A stretch of DNA of 31,479 nucleotides from an uncultured Bulleidia sp. (GTDB lineage Bacteria > Bacillota_I > Bacilli_A > Erysipelotrichales > Erysipelotrichaceae), in contig CAKVIS010000020.1 of assembly GCA_934754415.1 (NCBI GenBank), positions 1 to 31,479 of the forward strand. The letters run 5' to 3'. The notes under the pieces were generated by a model, which saw nothing but the letters and a program-made list of their open reading frames with translations, was not told the origin of the DNA and did not search any database. This document shows positions 9,107 to 15,981 of the stretch, in pieces. The translations under genes were made by a program, and so were the position numbers. Within the stretch, counting starts at the first letter, position 1; the number at the start of each line of letters is the position of its first letter.

Positions 9107-9140
9107 ATAACACAGCAGGGTTTAAATCCGGCTGTGTTAT
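9107..9140 (+). terminator. Hairpin after jetD, possible weak terminator
   Basis: A perfect 10-bp stem, ATAACACAGC (9107-9116) with GCTGTGTTAT (9131-9140), begins five bases after the jetD stop. No T-tract follows, so it may stabilise the mRNA 3' end rather than terminate efficiently. A smaller stem TCTCG/CGAGA (9172-9190), followed by GTAGTATTTTTA, could assist. Confidence 0.45.
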
Positions 9141-9242
9141 AGAAAGTACAATCGTATTTCTATGCGATGATATCTCGCAAAAGAACGAGAGTAGTATTTT
9201 TATCTTTGGTCTAAAAAGGTAGTATCCGCTATCAGATGTCTG

Positions 9243-9271
9243 TTGACAAGTGAAGAATGAATGATTATCAT
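9243..9271 (+). promoter_or_regulatory. Strong promoter with no gene after it
   Basis: TTGACA (9243-9248), exactly 17 bp, then TATCAT (9266-9271). The -35 is a perfect consensus. Transcription would begin near 9278 and meet a terminator about 50 bases later. Confidence 0.6.
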
Positions 9272-9277
9272 GAAATT

Positions 9278-9335
9278 GTTCTGGTGAACAAGGTAGAAGG
9301 TTATCTTTGGCGGATTAAGATTCTACCTTTTTATT
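9278..9335 (+). ncRNA. Candidate small RNA, about 55-60 nt
   Basis: Predicted transcript between the promoter at 9243-9271 and the intrinsic terminator AAGGTAGAA (9290-9298) / TTCTACCTT (9321-9329), whose 3' arm runs into a T-tract. No start codon with a ribosome site and no useful frame lies inside. Most of the RNA is the terminator hairpin with a 22-base loop (9299-9320) containing TATCTTTGGCGG, which could pair with targets. It might instead be the leader of a lost gene. The ends are predicted only. Confidence 0.4.
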
Positions 9336-9383
9336 ATGTCTGTGTAATACTGGAGTTCACGCTCTCCTTTGGATAATCATAAT

Positions 9384-9426
9384 ATGAAAAAGAAAAGAGG
9401 TGTGTATAAAATGCATACATCACCTC
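9384..9426 (-). terminator. Terminator of the minus-strand membrane-protein gene
   Basis: Read on the minus strand, GAGGTG (rc of 9421-9426) pairs with CACCTC (rc of 9397-9402), with inner GTAT/ATAC pairing, followed by TTTTCTTTTTC. It lies 26 bases beyond the stop of the gene ending at 9452. Confidence 0.65.
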
Positions 9427-9451
9427 AAGAAAGTGGATTAGTATATCCTTT

Positions 9452-10267
9452 TTACATGTATATTTGAATTGTAAATAAAATAAGTGAGAAAAGAAGAATA
9501 GGCACAGTAGGAGGATCTAAATGTGAAGAGCATTTATCATTGTATACAATGCCGAAACTGTAACATAGTAATTCTGAAAGTATGCCCAGCAGAACAGATA
9601 TTGCCAGGGAATGCGTCACCATCATGCTGTATCCTGCTACAAGAGTAATATGATGGGTGGCAGGGAAATTGGCATCTATAGATAAGAGAATTAAAGATAA
9701 GGCAGAGATGGAAAATCCTATAGTGTAATTTCCGGTGACTTCTCCAAACCACGCAAAGACAAAGGCAATACAACCGGCAAACAGAATGTGAAACAGCCAT
9801 AGAGCATTTGGTAAATGATGAAGTATTTCATAGCCTTCTTTTTTATATTTCTTGCCGGGTGTCAGAAGTCTTGTGATAATGGCAATCGTTAAAACTGAAA
9901 AAGCACCGCAATCACATGGAAACTGTAAGATTGTTGCAAGTCGGAATAAGCAATATCCTGCTATACCTCCAATAGAAGCCATGATTAATACCACAGGATC
10001 ATTAGTAAATGCCAGAGACCTCCATGTTTCATAGCCTTGTATAGCATGTTTTTTTGAAGCATAGGCAGTGGCTACTACTGCTCCGTTAAACATGACTGCC
10101 GGCAGAAACATCAGATTGACAATATTGGCATCAAACCATGCAGTGTCATACCCCGTTGTTTTCATTACTATACTGATGATGCCGGCAAGTCCGGTCATCA
10201 TGAAAGAAGGTGTACCTCCGATAAGACATCCCAGTACTCCTGCCATGCCTGCAAGAACAATATGCAT
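9452..10267 (-). CDS. Multi-pass membrane protein of unknown function
   Basis: A 271-residue, strongly hydrophobic protein with about seven or eight predicted membrane spans. The start at 10267 is supported by GGGAGG six bases upstream. Notable polar points inside or near spans are GGTPSFMMTG (about 17-26), MFNGAVVATAYA, the cysteine pair in FPCDCGAF, PATHHITLVAGYS with two adjacent histidines, and HLDPPTVPI before the last span. There is no signal peptide, ATP site or recognised transporter motif. The arrangement suggests a small permease or channel-like protein, but I cannot name a family. It is monocistronic: a terminator follows it, and the gene behind it on the minus strand ends in its own hairpin. 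Confidence 0.75.
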   Translation of the reverse strand: MHIVLAGMAGVLGCLIGGTPSFMMTGLAGIISIVMKTTGYDTAWFDANIVNLMFLPAVMFNGAVVATAYASKKHAIQGYETWRSLAFTNDPVVLIMASIGGIAGYCLFRLATILQFPCDCGAFSVLTIAIITRLLTPGKKYKKEGYEILHHLPNALWLFHILFAGCIAFVFAWFGEVTGNYTIGFSISALSLILLSIDANFPATHHITLVAGYSMMVTHSLAISVLLGILSELLCYSFGIVYNDKCSSHLDPPTVPILLFSLILFTIQIYM

Positions 10268-10460
10268 ACAAATCCTCCCGTTTTCACGCAGAATTACTAT
10301 AACAGAAAGAAAAGCAGTGCAGGAATGAAATGTGTATTCTGGAACGGAATGTCGAAAATAGATGTGGGTGAATTAAGAAAAAAGGATGATTATAGTCTTT
10401 CTGGCACAAAAATACAGAAGAGACAGACTATTTCCCTACTGAAAATGGGAAGAAAGTACA

Positions 10461-10510
10461 GAGAAACTCAATCCGTTTGCAGATTGAGTTTCTCAGTGTT
10501 TTTTAATTTT
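10461..10510. terminator. Bidirectional hairpin overlapping the stop of the repeat-protein gene
   Basis: A perfect 13-bp stem: GAGAAACTCAATC (10461-10473) with GATTGAGTTTCTC (10482-10494), loop CGTTTGCA. The minus-strand stop codon (10493-10495) lies partly in the arm. In the plus direction the stem is followed by GTTTTTTAATTTTTTTT, which encodes the Lys-rich tail of the minus-strand protein. In the minus direction the flank is TGTACTTTCTT. It probably ends the minus-strand gene and could also stop plus-strand transcripts. Bases 10268-10460 hold no supportable gene. Confidence 0.6.
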
Positions 10511-12136
10511 TTTTATATTATAGAAAAGAATACCTGCAAGGATACATACACCTGCCACACATGAATACAACAAGGTGTTTGCATGAGAGAATTGCGCGGA
10601 AATCTCATCACTTGTAAACGTACTTGCAGGTGCGGATGTGGTTTCTGTTTTCTGTAACTGATTGGTAGAGAAAGCAGTGGAAGTGCCATAAGTGGAGTCA
10701 AAAGCAGAACGGTCAATATAGTCTGTACTTAAAACATTGTCAGAATCTGTAGTCACGGTGGTGCTGTATTGTCCTGTGACTGTGACAGTGATAGTGGAAT
10801 CACCTTCTGTAATGGTTTTACCATCCTGTACTACAGTGACTGTATTGCCATTGATATCTAATAGTTTTCCGCCGTCTTCTACATTGAGATTAGTAAGTGC
10901 GCAGCTGTCAGTCACATACCATACAGAATCAGAAGAGATATTCATGGAAATGTTTGCATTACTGTCTGAAGAAGCGGTATTGCCTGTATAGGAGGAAGAG
11001 GATAACAGATAGATGTCTGCACTGGAGATACTGTCCACAAGTATATTACCTGAAAGGTTTTGCTTGATAGCTGTTAATGTAACAGTGCCACCGTTACTTC
11101 CTTCCTTTCCCCAGGTATTACTGGAGTTGCCTGTAGCCTGCAGTAAATTAACATTGTCGGCATCAAAGCTTAACAGGGAGTTGCTGATAAGAATGTTGGC
11201 ATTGGTGTTTGTGACATAGAACATGGCTCCGCTGTCAATACAGGTGGATAAGGTGGAATCTGCCACTTCAAACAGTGCTTTTTCATTTGTGCTTGTGTCA
11301 GCATCACCTGAAGTGGACTGGTAAATAATCACACCGTTTTTCACAGGGTCTGATCCACTGATGGCATTGTTAGTGGAGGCCAGGTTACTGTTATAAATCA
11401 GTATTTTGTTGTAGCCTTCCAAACCGGCAATCTGGGAACCACTGGCAGTTCCCTGTACAGCATCTGCTTCAATGTCGCCTGTGGAATAGAGTAATGGTGA
11501 GCCACTGCCTGAAGTGGACAGCAGACTGTTTGTGGTGGAGACATTTCCTCCACCTCTGTCTGTAGCTATGGCTGCACTGTGGTCACCCTGAGTAGTGATA
11601 TTGAGATTGTCCGCAACAATGGTTCCGGCATAGGTTGCGTCTAAACCTCTGCTGTTATTTTTCGAAGTGCTGATGGTGGAATCATAGACATAGGCAGTGG
11701 CACCGTCTGTAGCAAATACGGCATTACTGCCTTTGCTGTCACTTGTTAAAGAAGAACCCTGAATTTTTAACAGGGAATTGGAACCTGAAGATAAGGCAAT
11801 GGAATTGACGCCATAGAAGTTACAGGTATCTCCGTCTGTATCCTCACCTGTTTTCTCGATGGTTCCATCCGTGATGGTTAAAGTACCTCCATTACGTGCA
11901 AGTAAAGCATTCTGATCTTTCTCTACTGCAGAAACTGTTTCATTTGTCCTGTTCTGTTCACTTCCATCGGCGCTGAGTACACCTGTATAGGAACCGGTAT
12001 AGTCATAAGACTGGGTATCTGGACCTCCTTTGCCTGAAGGTGGATTGCCTGGTGGCGTATCTTCAGCAAATACGGAAATACTTTGTATACTTAATATAGA
12101 ACTGCATAGTACTGCACATAGTCTTTTTTTGTTCAT
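10493..12136 (-). CDS. Secreted, membrane-anchored beta-repeat surface protein
   Basis: A 547-residue exported protein. The start at 12136 (MNKKRLCAVL) is chosen over an in-frame upstream Met because GAGG lies eight bases before it. A signal peptide ends near SVFA|EDTPPG. The mature part is rich in Ser, Thr, Asn and Gly, with repeated short strands such as NSIALSSGSNSLLKIQGS, DSTISTSKNNSRGLDATYAG and GGNVSTTNSLLS, a pattern typical of right-handed beta-helix or adhesin folds. One C-terminal membrane span (TLLYSCVAGVCILAGILFY) is followed by a Lys-rich stop-transfer tail. There is no LPXTG motif, so anchoring is by the span. The role (adhesion, glycan contact) is inferred from architecture only. 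Confidence 0.78.
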   Translation of the reverse strand: MNKKRLCAVLCSSILSIQSISVFAEDTPPGNPPSGKGGPDTQSYDYTGSYTGVLSADGSEQNRTNETVSAVEKDQNALLARNGGTLTITDGTIEKTGEDTDGDTCNFYGVNSIALSSGSNSLLKIQGSSLTSDSKGSNAVFATDGATAYVYDSTISTSKNNSRGLDATYAGTIVADNLNITTQGDHSAAIATDRGGGNVSTTNSLLSTSGSGSPLLYSTGDIEADAVQGTASGSQIAGLEGYNKILIYNSNLASTNNAISGSDPVKNGVIIYQSTSGDADTSTNEKALFEVADSTLSTCIDSGAMFYVTNTNANILISNSLLSFDADNVNLLQATGNSSNTWGKEGSNGGTVTLTAIKQNLSGNILVDSISSADIYLLSSSSYTGNTASSDSNANISMNISSDSVWYVTDSCALTNLNVEDGGKLLDINGNTVTVVQDGKTITEGDSTITVTVTGQYSTTVTTDSDNVLSTDYIDRSAFDSTYGTSTAFSTNQLQKTETTSAPASTFTSDEISAQFSHANTLLYSCVAGVCILAGILFYNIKKIKKH

Positions 12137-12286
12137 AGGCTTTACCTCATGCATATAGGATAGAAAAGAAAAGTGAAGATTGGTTGAACTTGATGAGAAA
12201 ACTGCAGGAAAAAGAATCTTCCAATATTATGGGTTTACGTTATACTTAGGGTAGAGTATGAGGTTTTTAAATAATAGGAGGGTACT

Positions 12287-12631
12287 ATGAAGAAGAAAGA
12301 TCTTTGTGGTATTTGGGTGTGTACAGAAGGCACCGGCAAGATCAGATTCAATCCCTTTTATGTCCTGGATGGTTCTCAAAGGTACTCCTATAAGATACTG
12401 GATGATGCAAGAGAAATACACATCCAGTATGGTGTGGAAGATATCCTCTATCATGAGGAAGATGGCATTCCGATATTGTCTAAAACCATCATGGAATATG
12501 ATGGAAGAGGACTGATTGTATTAGAGGAGTATGTAAAAGAACAGGATGAAGGAAAAATAAGCATATCTCAGTTAAAACAAAGTAGAAATGATGTAAAGCC
12601 TGTACCAATGGCTATGGAGGTAAAAAAATGA
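12287..12631 (+). CDS. Small hypothetical protein coupled to a lipoprotein gene
   Basis: A 114-residue soluble protein with no signal peptide or span. It starts MKKKDLCGIWVCTEGTG after an AGGAGG site seven bases before the ATG. The run LCGIWVCTEGTGKIRF, followed by alternating strands with EIHIQYGVEDILYHEEDG, suggests a small beta-barrel or sheet fold, and the C-terminus is charged. I recognise no family. Its stop overlaps the start of the lipoprotein gene (ATGA at 12628-12631), so the two are co-translated and probably work together. The upstream region has TATACT at 12241-12246 as a possible -10, without a convincing -35. Confidence 0.65.
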   Translation: MKKKDLCGIWVCTEGTGKIRFNPFYVLDGSQRYSYKILDDAREIHIQYGVEDILYHEEDGIPILSKTIMEYDGRGLIVLEEYVKEQDEGKISISQLKQSRNDVKPVPMAMEVKK

Positions 12632-13728
12632 AAAAAATACTAAAAGGAGTATGTGCATTGAGTGTATGTATGATGGTGGGATGTAAACAGAAATCAGACA
12701 GTGTTCCATCTACACAGCCTACGGAAAAACCAACAGATTCTTCAGAGGTTACACCAGTACCAGAAACTGTAGACTATGTCAGTATGTATGACGATTTACT
12801 GGATACTTACAGTGCTGTTTTACATGGGGCAAAGATTGCGACAGAGGAAGGATTTGATAAAACTAAAGAAGTTCTGGATTTTACGGATATTTACGATAAG
12901 CCTTCCTACGTAGGATACTGGATTGAAGACGTAAGTGGAGATGATGTTCCTGAGCTGATGATTGGTCCAAGAATCCAGTTAGATGACAGTTCCTGGCTCT
13001 TATCTGAAGTGTTCGCAGTCTACACCATTCAGAATGAAGAACCAAAATTGCTGTTTGAAGCACAAGGTCCTGAAAGCTATGACAGACTCAATAACAATCG
13101 TTTCCTGTATATGACTACAGATCCGGATGGAAAAACCTGCTTTGGTGTCTTTACATTAGATGGGCAAAAAAAGAAGTGGGAAGAATTTGTGTTTACGGAA
13201 GACAGAGAACATTTCTATACCAATACAACAGGTGAAATGGATATTTCCAGCAGTACTCTATCAGACTATTCTTTTGAAGAATATATGCAAAGACCAATGG
13301 ATCTGATTCAGGAGAGTGGTGACTTCAGTTATATACCATTCAGCATGTATGGCTATGATGTGTTTGCTGAGTGGCAAAATGCTTCAATTTTAAAGAAGTA
13401 TAAGGAATTCTCCAACTATGTAGTTAACGAAGATGGAGAAATGATGGTGATTTCTTCTTTTCATGAACTGAAAGATGTGGAACTGTTATCCCTGGAATTT
13501 GTGGATGTGGATGAAGACGGTAATCTTTCCATGAAGACAGATACTCTGTATTCCACAGACAGTGTTTCCATGCAGAAACCTCTGATGGTATATGCTTTAC
13601 TGGAAGGCACTGTTCCAAACCTTGGTATTTCCTTTGTGGATTCTGATGGGGAAAAGAAGTTTTATACTTTCTCTTTAAGCGGTCTTGACGGGTCTATCAT
13701 TATTCAACCGTTTACTCCGGTAGAATGA
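12628..13728 (+). CDS. Putative lipoprotein with an acidic, calcium-site-like ectodomain
   Basis: A 366-residue exported lipoprotein. The N-terminus KKILKGVCALSVCMMVGCK is a lipoprotein signal with the modified Cys at about residue 19 (MVG|C). A Ser/Thr/Pro-rich linker with PTEKPTDSSEVTPVPET follows, then an acidic globular domain. VSGDDVPELMIG resembles the D-x-D-G-x-P-E-L repeats of VCBS/FG-GAP-like proteins, and VDVDEDGNLS has EF-hand-like spacing, so calcium binding is possible. No enzymatic motif is visible. It starts in an ATGA overlap with the small gene upstream, which also supplies a GGAGG site. A terminator follows. The function is unknown. Confidence 0.75.
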   Translation: MKKILKGVCALSVCMMVGCKQKSDSVPSTQPTEKPTDSSEVTPVPETVDYVSMYDDLLDTYSAVLHGAKIATEEGFDKTKEVLDFTDIYDKPSYVGYWIEDVSGDDVPELMIGPRIQLDDSSWLLSEVFAVYTIQNEEPKLLFEAQGPESYDRLNNNRFLYMTTDPDGKTCFGVFTLDGQKKKWEEFVFTEDREHFYTNTTGEMDISSSTLSDYSFEEYMQRPMDLIQESGDFSYIPFSMYGYDVFAEWQNASILKKYKEFSNYVVNEDGEMMVISSFHELKDVELLSLEFVDVDEDGNLSMKTDTLYSTDSVSMQKPLMVYALLEGTVPNLGISFVDSDGEKKFYTFSLSGLDGSIIIQPFTPVE

Positions 13729-13751
13729 AACTGTAACCATGCAATATATGC

Positions 13752-13784
13752 AATCCGGCTATGTATCATATGGCCGGATTTTCT
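13752..13784 (+). terminator. Terminator after the lipoprotein gene
   Basis: AATCCGGC (13752-13759) pairs with GCCGGATT (13773-13780), followed by TTCTGT. It is a compact GC-rich stem 23 bases past the stop codon. Confidence 0.65.
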
Positions 13785-13822
13785 GTCGAGATTTTTTACA
13801 AGATTGTATTCGTGAAGAGATA

Positions 13823-13852
13823 TTGTGCTGACTGTAAGCTGTATTTTATAAT
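13823..13852 (+). promoter_or_regulatory. Candidate promoter of the glycerate kinase gene
   Basis: TTGTGC (13823-13828), 18 bp, TATAAT (13847-13852). The -10 is perfect and the -35 moderate. The start codon is 21 bases further on, after GAGGAG. Confidence 0.5.
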
Positions 13853-13873
13853 GGGAATAATTGAGGAGAGTGT

Positions 13874-15022
13874 ATGAAAGTAGTAATTGCCATAGATTCT
13901 TTCAAAGGAAGCGTTTCTTCTTTGAAGGCAGGAAAAGCCATAGAAAAGGGAATAAATACTGTAAATTCTGAAGTGCATACTGAAGTGATTCCTGTGGCTG
14001 ATGGAGGAGAAGGTACTTTAGAAGCTTTGACGTATAAAGAAAAGGTACAATGGGAAAATGTTACGGTACATGGTCCTTTCATGGAAAAATTGCAGGTGAA
14101 ATATGCAGGTATTCCCGCATCCAGAACGGCAATTATGGAACTGTCACAGGCATGTGGTATTACATTATTAAAAGATGCACAGCTGGACCCTTACCATACT
14201 ACAACGTATGGTCTTGGAGAAATGATGAAGGATGCACTTAAGAAAGGCTACAGACACTGTATTATTGGTATTGGAGGATCCTGTACCAACGATGCAGGGG
14301 CAGGTATGTTACAGGCGCTGGGGTATCGATTCCTGGATACTGATGCAAAAGAAATACCTCAGGGTGGTATATATCTGAAAAATATAAAATCACTGGATAC
14401 TTCAGAAGTATGTAAAGAATTGAAAGAGTGTACGTTTACAGTTATCTGCGATGTGGATAATCCTTTATGTGGTATACATGGTGCCAGTTATATCTACGGA
14501 CCACAAAAAGGTGCAGATGAACAGATGGTCAAAGAACTGGATAACTCTCTTGAACATTTTGCACGTGTTACAAAAAAGTATTTTTCTCAAAGTGATGATA
14601 CCTATTCTGGCAGTGGGGCTGCAGGAGGAGCTGGGTTTGCTTTACATACCTATTGTCATGCCTCTTTGGAAAAAGGTATTGAGGTTGTATCCAGACAGAT
14701 TCATCTTGAAGAAAAACTGAAAAATGCTGATCTTGTGATTACAGGAGAAGGCAGAATGGATGCGCAGACCTGCATGGGAAAAACACCTGCAGGAATAGCC
14801 AGACTGGCAAAGAAATATCATATTCCTGTAGTGGCTTTATGTGGTTGTGCCACAGAGGAAGCTGTGGAATGCAACAGATATGGTATAGATGCATACTTTC
14901 CGATTTTACAGTCTGCCATGTCTTTACAGGAAGCTATGTCCCGGGAAATAGCACTGCATCAGCTTACACTTACCTCACAGCAGGTATTTCGTTTGTTTAT
15001 GGTGAATAAAAAAATAGAGTAG
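13874..15022 (+). CDS. glxK: Glycerate kinase (GlxK/GarK family, type 2)
   Basis: ATP-dependent phosphorylation of D-glycerate, feeding glycerate into lower glycolysis; cytoplasmic. The 382 residues match the bacterial type 2 family in length. The N-terminal IAIDSFKGS motif (about residues 5-12), VADGGEGT, the GIGGSCTNDAGAGM glycine-rich loop and TGEGRMDAQTCMGKTP are all intact. The phosphorylated carbon (2- or 3-position) cannot be told from this view. It has its own promoter and a GAGGAG site, and ends convergently against the RpiR-type regulator with a shared terminator. It may serve sugar-acid catabolism. The link to the adjacent PTS operon is by position only. Confidence 0.9.
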   Translation: MKVVIAIDSFKGSVSSLKAGKAIEKGINTVNSEVHTEVIPVADGGEGTLEALTYKEKVQWENVTVHGPFMEKLQVKYAGIPASRTAIMELSQACGITLLKDAQLDPYHTTTYGLGEMMKDALKKGYRHCIIGIGGSCTNDAGAGMLQALGYRFLDTDAKEIPQGGIYLKNIKSLDTSEVCKELKECTFTVICDVDNPLCGIHGASYIYGPQKGADEQMVKELDNSLEHFARVTKKYFSQSDDTYSGSGAAGGAGFALHTYCHASLEKGIEVVSRQIHLEEKLKNADLVITGEGRMDAQTCMGKTPAGIARLAKKYHIPVVALCGCATEEAVECNRYGIDAYFPILQSAMSLQEAMSREIALHQLTLTSQQVFRLFMVNKKIE

Positions 15023-15044
15023 TATCTGTAAAATGACAGATACT
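15021..15044. terminator. Bidirectional terminator between glycerate kinase and rpiR-like genes
   Basis: AGTATCTGT (15021-15029) pairs with ACAGATACT (15036-15044) around a six-base loop. The minus-strand reading continues into ACTCTATTTTTTTATT, a good T-tract. The plus-strand reading has a weaker TGTTTATTT. It serves both convergent genes. Confidence 0.65.
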
Positions 15045-15051
15045 GCTCTGT

Positions 15052-15792
15052 TTATTTCTGTGTCTGTATTTTTCTTGTCAGTACATCCACAAACATCAAA
15101 AACGCCAAAGTTTCAGGTAAAACGTTTCTGTTTACATCGATGATTCTTTGCCTTGGAAGCACTATGGTATAATTAGCTTTCTTTTTTAATGGATGTTTGG
15201 GGTTTAAAGTAATCAATATGATATAAGGGTTCTGTTCATTTTTATCTCTGCCTTCATACCTGGTCTGATAAGGTGTGCCGGTTTCAACTGAAAACAGAAA
15301 GATAACGGATTTTTTAGGAAAGACAGAAGGAAAGGCATCGGTGGTTAAAAACTCTGAATGATAATTCCCAAGGATTTTTAAAGAATAATCCAGATATCTT
15401 GCAGGCAGGGAGGCGATATGTGCACCGGAAGTGTATACATCTTTATGATCCTGCAATACATCCAGGACTGGTGCCAGTACTTTATCAGTCAAGATTTTTT
15501 CTGTATCTGTCAAAGCTTCTGCATAAGATTGGGCAGGAGTTTTTTCTTTTCCTTCCAGGGTGCCTTCTGCTACCTGCATGGCCAGTGCAAACTGAAATTC
15601 ATTGAAACCGCTGAATCCAAGTTTTTTGGCAAATCTTGTCAAAGCAGGCTGGGATATGTTGTTGTGCTGAGTGATTGCGGTGATAGAACTTTCGGCAAAA
15701 TCAGTGGTGAATTTTTTACATTGGGTATAGATATAATGATCAGTTTTGGTAAAGGAGGATGCCATGGCATCCATGTGTTCAAATAAGTTCAT
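15052..15792 (-). CDS. RpiR/MurR-family transcriptional regulator (HTH + SIS)
   Basis: A 246-residue sugar-phosphate-responsive regulator. The N-terminal HTH (about residues 34-60) reads SSITAITQHNNISQPALTRFAKKLGF, broken here as SSITAITQHNN then ISQPALTRFAKKLGF, and has the family's TRFAKKLGFSGFNEF end. The C-terminal part, from about residue 105, is a SIS fold that binds a phosphosugar. The start at 15792 is supported by AGGAGA eight bases upstream. It is divergent from the EIIC-chbG operon, whose promoter region contains palindromes, so local control of that operon is the simplest reading. The effector is unknown; an amino-sugar or disaccharide phosphate is plausible given chbG. Confidence 0.87.
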   Translation of the reverse strand: MNLFEHMDAMASSFTKTDHYIYTQCKKFTTDFAESSITAITQHNNISQPALTRFAKKLGFSGFNEFQFALAMQVAEGTLEGKEKTPAQSYAEALTDTEKILTDKVLAPVLDVLQDHKDVYTSGAHIASLPARYLDYSLKILGNYHSEFLTTDAFPSVFPKKSVIFLFSVETGTPYQTRYEGRDKNEQNPYIILITLNPKHPLKKKANYTIVLPRQRIIDVNRNVLPETLAFLMFVDVLTRKIQTQK

Positions 15793-15858
15793 AAGGTATC
15801 TCCTGTAACTAAGTATAAAGGATAAATGGATAAAAACACAGTTTTAAAGTGAATGATG

Positions 15859-15916
15859 ATTCAAAATATGAATGAAAAATCAAAAAGTAGTAAAAACATA
15901 TTGAATTGCGATTCAA
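15859..15916. promoter_or_regulatory. Promoter of EIIC-chbG with two operator-like palindromes
   Basis: TTGAAT (15901-15906), 17 bp, TACAAT (15924-15929) forms a strong promoter; the listed span covers the two palindromes. TTGAAT-tgcg-ATTCAA (15901-15916) is a perfect dyad that begins on the -35. A related dyad ATTCA-aaata-TGAAT lies at 15859-15873. Both are good sites for the divergent RpiR-type regulator; binding is inferred. Confidence 0.6.
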
Positions 15917-15937
15917 ATACAGATACAATGTGTTTGT

Positions 15938-15953
15938 GGTTAAGCGCTTACAA
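15938..15953 (+). promoter_or_regulatory. cre-like catabolite control site
   Basis: GGTTAAGCGCTTACAA contains the palindrome TAAGCGCTTA. The right half fits the CcpA cre consensus fully and the left end has two mismatches. It lies just past the predicted transcription start, a position where CcpA blocks transcription. Confidence 0.5.
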
Positions 15954-15981
15954 TCCATACATTTAAAAGAGGTAAAAAAAT

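Larger units (their letters stand above)
9103..9451. other. 349-bp gene-free interval between jetD and the minus-strand membrane gene
   Basis: No credible coding frame. It holds the post-jetD hairpin, a short direct repeat of TATCTTTGG (9201-9209 and 9302-9310), a promoter followed closely by a terminator (listed separately), and the minus-strand terminator of the next gene. Confidence 0.7.

Noticed and set aside
9537..10328. Frames inside and opposite the membrane-protein gene
   Set aside because: They lack ribosome sites and recognisable motifs and lie wholly across a gene with a well-supported start and terminator.
10262..10564. Plus-strand 100-codon frame between the two minus-strand genes
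   Set aside because: Its start lies inside the leader of the membrane-protein gene, it has no good ribosome site, and its end crosses the terminator hairpin; the protein has no family character.
10493..12136. DNA-level tandem repeat array in the surface-protein gene
   Set aside because: The protein strands are similar in pattern only; no direct nucleotide repeat of useful length was seen.
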